Shown here: positions 34,982 to 47,548 of the stretch, one piece after another
Layout: each line of letters begins with the position of its first letter
Numbering within the stretch: position 1 is the first letter of the stretch
Assembly (NCBI GenBank): GCA_030544215.1
Contig: JARZZO010000009.1
Coordinates: 50,897,129 to 50,961,128 of the forward strand
Source: Zantedeschia hybrid cultivar
Lineage: Eukaryota > Streptophyta > Magnoliopsida > Alismatales > Araceae
Direction: 5' to 3'
DNA length: 64,000 nucleotides
The notes under the pieces: generated by a model
The model's database searches: none
The model's input: only the letters and a program-made list of their open reading frames with translations
What the model was told of the DNA's origin: nothing
Program-made: the position numbers and the translations under genes

Positions 34982-36345
34982 TGTAAGGACTGAGGTTTCA
35001 GATCCAGTTGTTGGGTCGGTTTCGGTGTCGGACCCCTTTAGATGGACCATTGTGGGACTGGGGCTTGGCTTCTGTTTGGTGTCTCGCGTGTGCGACGCCA
35101 TTCTGAATGGCATTAGCCTGGGGACACGCCATTTAAAAGAGCTGCTACTTTGCCGCGTAAGCTAGCGTTGGGGCATGTGCGTATGGCCCAGTCTCATCGT
35201 TTGATTGGTGTCGTGCGTGGTAGATGCGATTCAGAGATTTGTTAGTGAACGACCCCTATCCTATGGCCTGAATGGTGTCTTCCTAGAACGACGCGATTTA
35301 GGCTTGTTCGGTTTGACGCTCAAGCCTTCCCTCCTTTCTCTCATTTCTCTCATTCTCACTCTCTCTCCTCCCTCTCTCTGACCCTCTCCTTCCCTCCCTC
35401 TTTCCCTTCTTTCTCTTCCACCACTCCGACGCCCCTCTACCTCCCACCACTACCACCATCATCTCTTCCGCAATATTGCACTCTCCGGACGGCGGCTAAC
35501 GTCCCTGTAGAGTGACGGCGTCCTCAACGGTACCGACGGCAGCCTGTGGCGTAATGGTTCAGCGGCAAGGAGCAAGGAGGAGCTCAAGCTAAACTGGTAG
35601 GGTGACGATCCTCGTTGTGTTTTGTTTAAAACCATGATTTTCCCATTTTGAAGCATGCGATGTGTATAGAGATTTTTGGGTAGAGAGAGCATGTTTTAAG
35701 AGATTTTTAATGAAAATGGACCTTTTATTTATGAAATGGGGTTTAGTGTGTTTCAATTGGTTATTTGATTTCTTCCCTTATCTTCTTGCATTTTGGGTGT
35801 TTTTGAGGGAGAAGGGACCCCGATTTTGGCTCAATGGAGACCAGAGGATCCTTCAGTTTTGGACGTTAAATGGCGCCGAGATCAGGTGACGTCATTATCG
35901 ACCATGGCCGACGCGATTTACGGCCCATTTTCTCGGACCCCGAGGCCAGTGCGGGGATAAAGAGCCGAATAGCGTCGCCCATGGGTGACTCCATTCAGGC
36001 CAGTATCCTCTGGGTCCCAGTGCCGCAGAACATAGAACCTGTTTAGAGGTCTTGAATGACGTCGGCCACGGGCGACGCCATTCAAGACAGAACCTCTAAT
36101 TAACATGTGTTTACAATGTTAGATAGTTTGGTTAAATGCATGTTTGAAGTCGTACATCAAGGCCGAGGATTTCTACATAATCGGATCGCATTGTATTGTG
36201 TTTTGTGCGATCGTGGACCTAGAGTGACAATTGATAGTGCTTAGGTACCCTGTGTCGGGGTGAGAGTGGCACAGTGCTGGTGTGGGAGTGGCAGGGTTAT
36301 GCCTAGTAGGTGAGGGTCACTCGGTGAACCCTGGGGTATAGCTAG
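34982..36345 (+). repeat. G2 5' LTR, left part
   Basis: Begins TGTAAGGACTGAGGTTTC like G4s. CT-rich tract 35330-35470 and a 'ccggacggcgg' block as in the other gypsy LTRs. Palindromes of the GGCGTC/GACGCC type, for example GACGTCGGCC...GGGCGACGCC near 36058-36085. Ends GCTAG at the C4 insertion. Confidence 0.82.
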
Positions 36346-36798
36346 TGTTGGGATGCAGGCGGGACGCGACAAATGCAACGAAAATAGAGAATAAAATCCC
36401 GCCCGTTGCCCGCAGTTCCAATTCGGAACGAAAAATTAAAATCAAAAATTCTGGGTCGTGTGATCATATCACCTTCCGCGGATTCGAATCCGTGACCATT
36501 TCAGTTCCGTCGAGGCGATGCCGCTAGTCGCACAAGCGTCCGACCTCTAGCAGTATCCACGTGATCATCAGCAGTATTTCGTCCTCGCTCCTTCATCCAG
36601 ATCATTGTGCTCACTGAAGAATCCTCGCCGCAACGTTGTCCGGATCACCCGAACGAGAAGTCCCAACTCTCGAAAAGTGCACACCGCGGAGATGGGAAGT
36701 CTCCCGCCTCTTTGAGGGGCACCCAGAGGAGGAGAAGAGAGAGAAGGGGACGACCAACCTTGAGAGCTCCTAGAGCTTGGCCCAGGGTTTCTCAACAA

Positions 36799-36840
<42 letters not shown>

Positions 36841-37952
36841 GTCGGCGCGACTTTTCACAAATGTCCTCGAGTTAATATAAATCCCACTTATGTACCACCG
36901 ATCGAGAATCTGTTTACCTGTAACCCTCTAGGCCCATTAACCAGTCCGATTTTTAGCCCGTTAAATCCAATAGCAATTTATTGACTTATAGTAATTAAGA
37001 AATATATAATATTTAATTGATTACTTAACCGAATTAACATCTCATGTAAATTCGGTCGGACTTTCAATCAAGTTGGGTGCCAAGCAACACCGCATGACCC
37101 TGGAAGGTAATGGTGTTCAGCAATCCACTCATGGAACCTGTCTGTCCACAGTTACCGCATGGTTATAATCCTTCGTTCACACAATGCTCTCGAGTTTACT
37201 TAGGGTATGGTCAACTGTCAAACCCTAGGTGGTCAACTCACTTGAATCAGACTCTGCTGTATAATATCCGAAAACACTTTTTTTGATATTGTGTCTGCTC
37301 TAGCCAGAGAGTCCTGCAGATCTATTCTAGAACATTCTCTCTCTAGTTACCTGAGAGCGAATGATCCTATATTGAACACATAATTACCTTCGAAGGTCTT
37401 CTGCTGGACCCGATCCTTGACTATTAGAAATCCCATGGATAGGGATTCGTAAGCCAAGGTCAAAGCACATAAGTATACCGAAAAGGTGTCTTTGGTGTCT
37501 CAAGTTTAAGGATCAACCACGCCACTGTGGCGATAAATCAAGTCAGTTGACAGTCAGGTAAATTACCATTCGGTAATTCATATCGGATCAGTTCAGTGAA
37601 CTCATTCCTCAATGAGCACCTACAAGTTCACCATTGTGTCTGCACACAAGTGACTAACGAGATCAGTCACCCTCATCATATGAGCTGGAATAACCTGTAC
37701 TAGTCTTACCGAATGTTAGATATCATTTTCAAACATCCTATGAGTAGGAACAATTAAGAATATGTGTTTATAAGTCATCAGTCTCATTATTATGATCTCA
37801 TCATAATCTGATGACTATTGTACATATTCAAGGACTTCATTATGCGTAATTATCAATATGTCAATCTACATACTGAAATAAATGTCATTTATTAGTGAAC
37901 CAGATTGTAATAGGTGCCTTATGATGGTCTTAGAGGACACCTATATCCATCA
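36346..37952 (-). repeat. C4 3' LTR (1607 bp)
   Basis: Plus-strand text runs TGTTGGGATGC...ATATCCATCA. Aligns with C6s and the two 5' LTR pieces. It carries an expanded AT microsatellite at 36802-36837. Confidence 0.9.
36802..36837. repeat. (AT)18 microsatellite in C4 3' LTR
   Basis: 36 bp of AT. The same site in the C4 5' LTR (about 46351) and C6s (about 59725) has only a short TATATATAT, so the expansion is specific to this copy. Confidence 0.95.
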
Positions 37953-37965
37953 ATCTCCTACTTGG

Positions 37966-40900
37966 ACTCGAGCCAATCACCTTCGCATTTGATCTCCATC
38001 AAATGTAGGTGATGCTCACATAAAGTTTGTGACTAAGGCTCTATCGGGGATCTGCTAAATCATCCATAAGTGGAATAATTTCCATTACGTTATTTCCTCT
38101 TATTCCTTCGTCTCCAAACTTGCGAAAGAGCCTTAGAATGTTTTAACAACTTCTGATGAGACCATGGCTCATCTACAAATTTGATCGGTCCCACTGTTGT
38201 CCTACAACAACAGGACGGGACCGAAGACCTTTTAGAACTATATCTTGTTCGAGGATGAACTTTTTTATCCATACTGTTCTAATAACAGTGTCAACTGTTT
38301 ATGTTGTCATTTTAATATTGAGTTCTGGGTTGGAACCCTTCTAATCCACACATACTGTTCTGTCAACAATATCTAATTGTAATCATGTCAGTAGTGGTTT
38401 CTAGCTTGGAACTCTTCCAATCCACTACTTTCTGATTAAAAGTTAAAATTCAAGTCTAATTTGAAATTTGAGTTAGTATGACTCATGGTTTCAAATCATC
38501 ATCTCCATATACAGGAGTGTAACCTTAGTACTTCTCAAGTACTTAGTGATATATTTCACTCCTTCTATCAAGGTTCTCCTATATCCTTCAAGGATCCTTT
38601 CCTTAAAGTAATAAATTCCATGTCTCAACAATTCAAACTTATTATGGAATTTATCATGTCAAACATTTTTGACATACAGGTTAATTTTAATCGATAGTAA
38701 CATCCTTCTCGATCTATTTTAATAGATTCATATTCTCAATACGTAAGATGTTGCATCCGAACTTGTCATGGAGAATTACATACATAATAATACTTTTACT
38801 GATGGTAACATTCTAATGTCATTCCCAATAACATTGATGTTACTATAAAAAAGCATCAATTAAGCGACCGTGCTCCTACTGTCCTCTTTGTACACACATA
38901 TTTCGTAGTCATTCTTAATGATCACTTTGTGTTTGACCATGAGGTCAAAACTCTGATTTCAACTTTAGGAAGTTTCAGTTTGATTCAAAATTAATTTTTG
39001 AAATCCATAACATACTTCCTGGATATTCTAAAAGCTTTAAAGTTGTATCATATACACATTTTCCTCAATCACATTGAGGGAATGCTTTTTAATATCAAAC
39101 TTCCATCTCATCATCATGATAGGCAGTATTGACAAGTAAAATTCTAATAAACTTATTAATGGTAACCACTGAGAAAAACTTGTCTAAGTCAACACTTTGA
39201 CCAAAACTATTTCCTTCAGTTTGTCATACAAGTTTTAACAGTCTATCTTCACGAATCTTCATTCTGAAGATTTATTTGCCTCTGACAGGTACAATACCCT
39301 CAAGCAATACCATCAAGTTCTGAACTTGTTAGGTGTTAGGGACTATGACTAAGCTTAGAATTCTTAACTCATTTTGTCAATCCCAAAATTGTTAAGAGCT
39401 TTCTCATAGATTTTAGATCATAATCTACATCTTTGAGCTCCCTTCATTTTGCTATCTCTGATATGTCAAACATATCTTTCTAGCCATTTTAGAGAATCTT
39501 AAATATCTATGAAGCTCCTTTATGTGTGTCTTAAATGGTTCTAAATAATCAAAGATTATCTAATAATCTTGTGTTAATTTGTGGGTTTAGAATATCTTTT
39601 ACTTTCATCAACTCCCCTTGTTTTCTCTGAAGACATATTCCTTATCATAGCTTTCAAGATGATAATTATTTTATTATCGTCTGACCGATAAATATAATAT
39701 CCAAACTCTTTGGACATCTCATAAATTCATGTCCTTTTGGATTTAATTTTTTTGTATCATGTCTTTCCTAAAAAGACTAGGATATTACTTGACTTTAATA
39801 TACTTAAAATCAGGTTTGTTTATAATTCACATCTCATATAAATTATCGTATCTCTATATCTTATATGGATATACTGACTTATTTGGAACCATATGTAAAG
39901 TATGGACATCTAATATTCATACTTATATATATATACAAGGATATAAGAGTTAGGTAAATCTTATTATATTTATAACACTATATCCAATAGTGTTATTCCT
40001 CATTATACCATATTGCTATGATATACAATGAGGATAAATCGAGAGAGGATATAATTATCCTTTTAATGACTTGTGTGAATCCCGTACTCAAGTATTAATT
40101 TCTTTGATCAAATCAAAGAGTTTTAGTACTCTTTTCAGTTAGTCACTTCATCTGGATCTGTTATATCTTAATCTCTCAGATGCATTTGACTTGTACTTCA
40201 GCAAGTACATATAGCCGAATCTTTCCATGAGTTAATCATTAAGGTAAGTCAATAGAAGTGATTATCTCTTTGGTCTAAAGAAAATATTAGACTATTTACA
40301 TCAGCATGTATAAGCTCCAATAATTTCTTATCCACAGCCTAGTGTACAATGCCATAGATAATCATAATTTACTAAGGTTCACTTTGTTTGCAAAATAACT
40401 TAAATCAGAATAAGGTTTTGGAGATTTCTTAAACCAGAATAAGAGGTATTTTGATTTGGTAAATTGTTGGTATTCCACCCAGAATAAGGAGAATTACACT
40501 ACGCTATTCCAGTTGATTTGGTAGGAATAAGTAAAATAAGGAGTGAAATAAAGGGTAAAATTAGGGGAATGGGGGAATTAGGTATTCCAGGTAGAGTTTG
40601 GGGAATTAGGGGAATTAGAGGAATTAGGTATCTCCGCAATCAAATGAGAATAAGACCTTTATACTGGTTATTCCGGTCCTATTCCACGAACAAAGTGAGC
40701 CTAAGTACTTTTCTATAGGAGACTTGTGAACATTTATCAGATAATATGTCACATCAAGAATCTATAGTACATTGATTGATTTTAAAATCTCTCATGTTAT
40801 TTCTAAAACCATATGGAACAACACTTGTTCCTTCTCAGTCAATGTTATTCACTTTTTCAATTCTTGATTATTAATGGAACTAAATAATAATTATTCAGTT

Positions 40901-41268
40901 TCATATTAGTCTCCTAAAGATATACAAAGATTTACTGTCTGACAGTAACCTATGCATCTTTTAAAATTATTGTTGAGTCTAACTCAACCCTTTCATACTC
41001 TCGATTTCCTTTTACTTGTTTAAGTCTGCACTCTATTGCAGACATGAGAATCATTTCTAATATCTCATATTTGAGATACTAATTCTCCAATAGACATGCA
41101 AAAGTGGATAATAAGAACACCCGAAACTTCTTACAAGTTTCATATTCTTATTGTCCTTTTTCAATATCCTAATCATTAGTTGCGATGGGAGAACTATTCC
41201 TTCTTTTTTTCAGCTGGCTTACCTTTATCCATCTTAGGTGTGGGTTTGACCGTTTAACATCTTATCTC
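37966..41268 (-). pseudogene. pol: C4 pol remnant (copia), heavily decayed
   Basis: No long frame. RNase H C-terminal homology is visible: the minus strand of 38123-38170 reads as a decayed match to GAGCC.AGGTCTCATCAGAAG, the PRSHQK segment of the other copia elements, and 38325-38348 matches the WKSS region. PPT-like CCAAGTAGGAGAT sits at 37953-37965. Further upstream (38400-41200) I can only infer RT and integrase from position. A MITE interrupts it at 40376. Confidence 0.6.
40376..40701. mobile_element. MITE (Harbinger/Tourist-like), TSD TAA
   Basis: 326 bp with terminal inverted repeats GGTTCACTTTGTTTG and (reverse complement of the right end) GGCTCACTTTGTTCG, flanked by TAA at 40373-40375 and 40702-40704. 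The interior is non-coding with repeated CCAGAATAAGG and GGAATTAGG words. Three-base TAA/TTA duplications and GG-starting TIRs fit the PIF/Harbinger superfamily. It lies in C4 pol. Confidence 0.7.
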
Positions 41269-42556
41269 TGTAGTGCTAAAAAAGGGTGTGTGTTCATCAT
41301 GTTATTATGTGTTTACTATGATTAACAATATGAAAGAAATTGTGATCGCCAGAATCCGAGGGCTTCAGAGGAAAAGTGATCGCTTACTAACCTTGCTAAT
41401 CGGGAAAGTGTGGGGTTCTTTTGTTCCTCTCTTTCGGCCGACCAAAAGAAAAGAGCCTTCTTTTTTTTTTTACTCTTATTCTTTGGGGTGTTTCTTCCTC
41501 CGTCTAAACTCCAAGCTTTCTTCTAAATCTCCTTCAAACTTTTGAAGAAAGATTGAAAACAAAAAAAAACAAATAGATTAGAACTAAAGAGAGGTAGTAT
41601 CTATTATATCCAACAAAATTATCATACAACTAAACCAAAGAACTCACTTGTTTTGTGTTCTTTTAAACCCCTAAAGGATGTATAGGCATGGAAAGGATGA
41701 AGTAAATGTGTGTGATGAATTGATGCAATGAAGAACTATATGAAAACAGAAATTTAAACTATATAAATCTTATCAAAATTCAAAGGAAAAAGATCAAGCA
41801 GAGAGGAAAAGGATGGCCCCTCCATAGCCTTGATCTTCAATGGGCTTCAAAGGGTGAAAAGGATGAAGAAGATCAAGCTTTCCTTGTTGTCCACATTCTT
41901 CTTCTTGAGGGTCTTCAAAATTCTTGTTGTAAGTTCCAAATTCTCCAATAGCCAACCTTTTTGAAGGCCAATGTCTATACGTATTTATAAGAAGTGATTC
42001 AAGGGTATTTTGGCCTTTAAAGGATTCTCCCACGGCTCGGACTTATCCTGGATGATCATGAAGGGAATTGGAAACCCTTCCAACCTCTGGAATCGGATTA
42101 TCTCGACCAAATCATGTTTATCATGAAATTCTTAAAATGCGTCGTTCAAGGAGGACACCCTTTTAGTTAATTAACGCGGCCAGAATAGACATAAATCCGG
42201 AAAAAGAAATCGAAAACAATTAGGAAACATAAAAGACGTCGTCCACGCGCAATGTTCTTTAGATAACTTAGGAAATTAACTAGAATTAGAAATCGTAAAC
42301 CTAGGCAGATTAGGACATAAATGGCGTCTTCCATAGGCGACGCTATTAAGTTAAATCCTCCTAAATTTACTAATTTTAATTCCGAATTGATTTATGCTAT
42401 GAATCCAAATGGCGTTGCGCATGAGCGATGTGATTTAACGAATCTCAAGAGAAAATCAAACAAAATTAATTAATGATTAAGCATTAGACCATTCTGGAGC
42501 ATTATCATTGTGACATGAAATTTACTCAATATGATGTCAAAATTAGTGTGTCTACA
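41269..42556. mobile_element. S1: solo LTR of a third retrotransposon family, TSD ATCTC
   Basis: 1288 bp, begins TGTAGTGC and ends GTCTACA, flanked by ATCTC at 41264-41268 and 42557-42561. No internal region or coding sequence. Its ends differ from the gypsy and copia LTRs of the window, but it has four GGCGTC/GACGC palindromes at about 42132-42165, 42233-42262, 42320-42350 and 42408-42438. Orientation not certain. Short frames at 41273-41545 and 41794-42033 lie in the LTR and are not taken as genes. Confidence 0.72.
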
Positions 42557-42561
42557 ATCTC

Positions 42562-42751
42562 TAGCCTTTCTCAAAGGCATATCATGAATATCCCTTATTA
42601 TTGATTTTATCCAAGTAAGACATTTCATGATATCTGACTGTGATAGTGACTATTATATGGCCTTGAAGACATTCTTCAGTGTCTTTTTGCCAATCTAAAT
42701 TTGAGAAGTATTGGCATCCAGTATGCCAAGTTTCGGATTAATAGATGACAT
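42562..42751 (-). pseudogene. gag: C4 gag N-terminal remnant
   Basis: ATG at 42751 on the minus strand, start MSSINPKLGILDAN, a match to MSSNPLRSILVAN of C1 and the others. A TAG follows within 20 codons, then a decayed LKNVF segment. The remaining gag probably lies on the other side of S1 (41100-41263) but is not readable. Confidence 0.68.
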
Positions 42752-45700
42752 TTTTAATTAATAGAAAAAATAAAATGATTTACACATACAATTCTTATAA
42801 TTCAATTATGGACTTTTATCATAAACTGTTTTTCACTATTTTTCGACGGACTATATAACCCTCAAGTACATAGAACGGGAGACTCCAATGGTCTCCTAGC
42901 AGGGATCATAATCTCAATGACTTGTAGTACAATCTTGTGGATAGCACAGCAAATTGTAATACAATCAAAGAGCACCCATCTCATGGGACTTGTAACTCTT
43001 TACAACATCTTATTATGGCTTTAGTCCCCAGAGATTTAATGGCCTTGTGGATAGCACAACAAATCATTAATTATGTTCTAAGCATTACCATCGTTACGTG
43101 ATGGTCATAGATTTGCATTCAACCCTTGTGGATAGCAAAACAAGGCTAGTTCCTCTACTCTGATCATTAGGCATCTTATGCCATAGCCAGAGTCTCTCTT
43201 TACAATTAGACATGTCTTGTGTAGCACAACAAACCTGCCTAAGGTAATTTGAGTCCTATGACTATAACGATGGAGGACTATGCAGTAAGTTCTCAACTAC
43301 TCACGTTACGGCTTAGACTTTAGTAAGGGTTTTAGATAACTTTTATCTTGGTCTCTTCTTAAGTGATAGTTTATAAATATATCGCATATATCGCATATTC
43401 ATTATGTGGTCATGGACAACATGGTTATTAACTAGAGCCATACAATTAATCATTACACAAAATATAACAATTATATTCATTAAACGTGCACACACATAGG
43501 CTTTGGTGATCTCATCTCCTGACGCCTTCCTGGTTGCACTTGTGGATCATCCTCGCATCTCTTTGGCCAACACGATCAATTACAACTAATATTAAAATTT
43601 TGTAATATTTTCAAACACATTAATTGTAAGAGAAAGCCTTATGGCTGAGTACAATAATGGAGGGAGATAAAATGACATAGGAATGATAAAGAGAGAGGGA
43701 GGCTCGCAAACCTCATTAATTAACAATTAATTAACCCATATATCACACTCCAAGATAATCCACATTATCATACACCATCATATGATATGAAATTAATTAA
43801 GTGCATTTCCATGACCACCACATATTTCAACCATTCACACAAGATCAAACATATCATATGAAGGCTAAAATTTTGAAAAATAATAATTTTGATTTTCTTA
43901 AAATTTAGGTACCAATCAAAATTGGATTATTTGGTTTGAAAATCTTATTTTCTAATTTTGCATTTAAATCTAATTTAAAGAATTAAATGCATCAACACGT
44001 GTACACAAGACTAAAATTAAAATTCTAAAAAAATTCTATGCATAATTTAGAATATTTTTTAATTAATTAATCTAACACTTAGATTAATTTTAAATCACAT
44101 TAATAATAATTATTAATACGAAATAATCTAACATTTATATATAATTAAAAATTCCTCAACAACTCTTATAAAAGAATTTCTAATTCCAATTTTTAATTAC
44201 TTAACAACTCTTTGTTAAGAACTCCTTTATTAAATAATATTTCTCAATAATAATTATTAAGAATTATTTTTCTTTTTTTTAATTAGAACATTTCTAAATA
44301 AAATTAGTCTACCAATTAGACTAAATTTATTCTTTTAATAACTTTTATTAAAAGTTACTTTTAAGCAAATTAGATCTTTGAAAACGTTAATTAAGAGATA
44401 CTTAAGAAAATTAATTAATCATCTTAATGACTATTATTAAGATTTAATTAATCTTTAATAACTTTTATTAAAGTTTATTTCTAAAGAAATAATGAACTCT
44501 AGCAATAAGATATTATTAAGAGTTAACTTATCACTTAATAACCTTTATTAAGTGTCCCTTAATTAATAGATAATTTCACAATAACGATTGTTAAGAAATT
44601 AAGTATCTGATCACTTAATTAAAATTTACCACATTTGTTAATTAATATTAAGGTCAAAACGTAAAAATTAATTAACAACACTTGTTAATTTAATTTAAGA
44701 TCACATCTTTATTAAGCCCTCTAATCACTTAGGTAAAAAGAGAATTAACAACATTTGTAAATTTTTATTTAAGATCATAGTTTAAATATAAACCCCTCTA
44801 ATCGCTTAGGTAAAAAGAGAATTAACAATATTTGTTAATTTTTATTTAAGAACATATCTTAAATATAAACCCCTGTAATCACTTAATTAAAAGTCATTTA
44901 CAATTAAGATCCTATCTTAGTTATAACTCCTTTAATTACTTAGTTAAAAGCAATTTATAATTAAGATCATATCTTAATTATAACCCCTTTATAACTTAAA
45001 ATAATAAAATTTAATGTTTAAAACATATTTTAAACAAATTCGATTTCAATTTTAAGTAAAAAAAAAGGGGTGGTGTTTATATTTAAATAAGGGGTTTGGG
45101 GTTTAAATGGGCTTGGTTTAAAAAAGGGGTTTAATGGACTTAAAGGGGGGTGTTAAGGCCAAGAGGGCTGGCTTGGGTCCGGCCTGGACCACCCGGGCAG
45201 GCCGGCAGAGCCAGAACCCACACGGGTTCTGCGGCTAGGGTTTTACCCTAGCCGCCGCCACCGTTGCTCTCCCCTCTCCTGCCCGACGGCGGTAAGGGAA
45301 AGGGAGTGGGGATGGGGCGGCACCTCCTGCCTCCCCAGTGCTTTCGACGAGGCTGGTGAGGGTGGCCGGCAAGGCCGACACCGGCGGAGGCCACAGCAAA
45401 ACTCCCCTTTCCTCACCGGTTCACCTGACGCCCCTTACCTGGTTGCATCTCCGGTGCAGGAAGGAAGGAAAAAGGGTGGCCGGGAGTTGCAGGGGGGGTT
45501 CCCCTCTTTGTCCCCGGCACAGTTTATCTTACAACCTTTGTAAAATAAAGAGAGGGGATGTTCCACCGCCGGCCGCTGGCCAACGCCGCCCTGCAGGGGC
45601 CGGCGAGGTCGCCGCCCATCCCAGTCTCATCGGCGATGAGGTTGATGACTAGCGGTGGCCCAAAAAAATCCCCCATTACAAGCCCCTTTGTTTCGGTTCT

Positions 45701-45881
45701 TCATCCCCATGAAGAACATAACAAAAATTGCTAATAAAAAATTGTTTTTCTTCATAAAAAAATTAAAATTAATTTTTAATGTTCATCACATGAACAATTT
45801 CTACGAAGAAAAGCGAATTAAGGCATGTAATTAATTTAGAATGATAATTTTGTCATCCTGAAGTAGATCAGAGTAGAATTT
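42752..45881 (-). other. C4 leader with stem-loops
   Basis: About 3.1 kb between PBS and gag on the minus strand. Stem-loops: GTAGTACAAT (42924-42933) with ATTGTAATAC (42953-42962); TTAATG (43036-43041) with CATTAA (43075-43080), loops CTTGTGGATAGCACA-type (minus: TTGTGCTATCCACAAG). Two more loop copies at about 43124-43146 and 43215-43232. Small ACCATC/GATGGT hairpin near 43086-43105. Conserved hairpin 43699-43714. Long AT-rich tract 43850-45160. GC-rich block 45170-45660 with the GGCTAGGG/CCCTAGCC hairpin at 45233-45253. No gene. Confidence 0.65.
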
Positions 45882-45895
45882 GGCTCTGATGCTAC
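45882..45895 (-). promoter_or_regulatory. Primer-binding site of C4
   Basis: Minus strand GTAGCATCAGAGCC next to the LTR end CCCAACA; two changes from GTGGTATCAGAGCC. Confidence 0.75.
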
Positions 45896-46463
45896 TGTTG
45901 GGATCCAGGTGGGACATGACAAACGCAGCAGAAACAAAGAATAAAATCCCGCCTGATGCCAGCAGATCCAATTTGGAACGAAAAACTAAAATTGAAAATT
46001 CCAGGTCGTGTGATCACATCACCTTGCGTGGATTTGAATATGCGACCGTTTCAGTTCCGTCAAGGCCATACCGCAAGTCACACAAGCGTCCGGCCTCCAG
46101 AGGTATCCATGCGATCCTCTGCGATGGTTCGTCCTCACTCCCTTGTGTAGATCAGTGCGCTCGCTGAAGAATCCTCACCGCAATGTTGTCCGGATCACCA
46201 GAGCGGGAATTCCCAACTCTCGAGAAGTGCGTGCGGTGGAGACGGGAAGTCTCCCGGCGCCTCGAAGGTGGCGCCCAGAGGAGGAGGAGAGAGGGGGACG
46301 GTCAACCATGAGAGCTCTTGGAGCATGGCCCAGGATTTCTCAACAGTACGTATATATATTAAGTCGGTGCGACTTTTCATAAAAGTCCTCGAGTTATAAT
46401 CTGTTTGCGTGTGACCCTCTAGGCCCATTAACAAGTCTGATTTTCAGCCCGTTAAGTCCAATA
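45896..46463 (-). repeat. C4 5' LTR, piece next to the PBS
   Basis: TGTTGGGATCCAGG to the G3 insertion site CAATA (46459-46463). Same text as 59269 onward and 36346 onward. Confidence 0.88.
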
Positions 46464-47540
46464 TGTAAGGTTTGAGGTTTCGGATCCGGTTATCGGGTCA
46501 ATTGCGATGTCGGACCCCTTGGTTTGGGCTCTTGTGGGGCTGGGGCATGGGTTCTTTTTCGCATCGAGCTTGCGAGACGCGGTTCAAATGGCGTCCGGTT
46601 AGGGGGACGCGTTTTTTAATGTGCCACGTGGGCTGGTTTTGGCCGTGAGAGTACGGCCTCGGTCTTATCGTCTGAATGGCGTCTTACATGGTCGACGCCA
46701 TTCAGAGTACGACCTTGATTTGTCAGTGTACGACCCCGTCTGGTTGTCTGATTGGCATCGATTTTGAACGACGCATTTTAGCTAGTTTCAGTTTGACCCC
46801 GCGAGCCCTCCCTTCTTTCCCTCATTCTCTCCACTTCTCTCTCTCTCCTCTTTCTCTCTGAACCTCCGACGCCCCCTTCCCCTTCTCCTTCCTTTCCTCT
46901 CCCCATTCCTCCTCTCCCTCCACTCCATCAACCTCCTAACTTCCACCACTACCACCACCATCTCCTCTGCGGAGCATTTCTCTCCGGACGGTGGCCGACG
47001 TCCCGATGGAGCAACGGCGTCCACGGCAATACCGGCGGAGGCTTGTGGCATGGCAGTTCGACGGCTTGGAGCTCGGAGGAGTTCAAGTAACCGGTAGGGT
47101 GACGATCCTCGCAGTGTTTTGTTTAAAACCATGATTTTTCCGCTTTGAAAGCATGAAATATGTGTGGGTGCTTTTGGGGTAGAAACCATGTTCTAAGAGG
47201 TTCTTTATGAAAATAATTAGGCTTCTCCTCTACTTTCTCCATTTTGACATTTTTGTGCGATTTGAGAGAGAAATCCCACTTTGTAACTCGGGGGAGGCCA
47301 GAAGGGGAACCTATCTGTGAGTGTTAAAAGGCGTCTGGGGACAGCGATGCCCTTTAAATGGCGGCTGCCACCCAAGACGCGATTTAGCTCAGATCAGGAA
47401 ATTCTGTCTCTGTATTGAATGGCGTCTAGGGACAGCGACGCCATTTAAATAGCGATTGCCAAGGGCGACGCGTTTTAGGCCATATTCTGAGGCCAGTTTT
47501 TCGTATGAAACAGTTTAGGGGTCTTAAATGACATCGGCAT
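46464..47540 (+). repeat. G3 LTR, left part
   Basis: Homologous to the first ~1.15 kb of G4s. CT-rich tract 46800-46930. Palindromes such as GAATGGCGTC...CGACGCCATTTA near 47418-47448. The match to gypsy LTR stops at about 47540, and 47541-47548 is filler. Confidence 0.82.
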
Positions 47541-47548
47541 GGGTTATC

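Noticed and set aside
36607..36840. Frame ending in alternating Ile-Tyr residues
   Set aside because: Translation of the AT microsatellite in the C4 LTR.
41273..41545. 90-residue frame
   Set aside because: Lies at the edge of solo LTR S1; no homology or domain visible.
45338..45652. 104-residue frame that might be a captured host gene fragment
   Set aside because: It lies in the GC-rich block found in all copia leaders here, on the strand opposite to the element; no recognisable domain.
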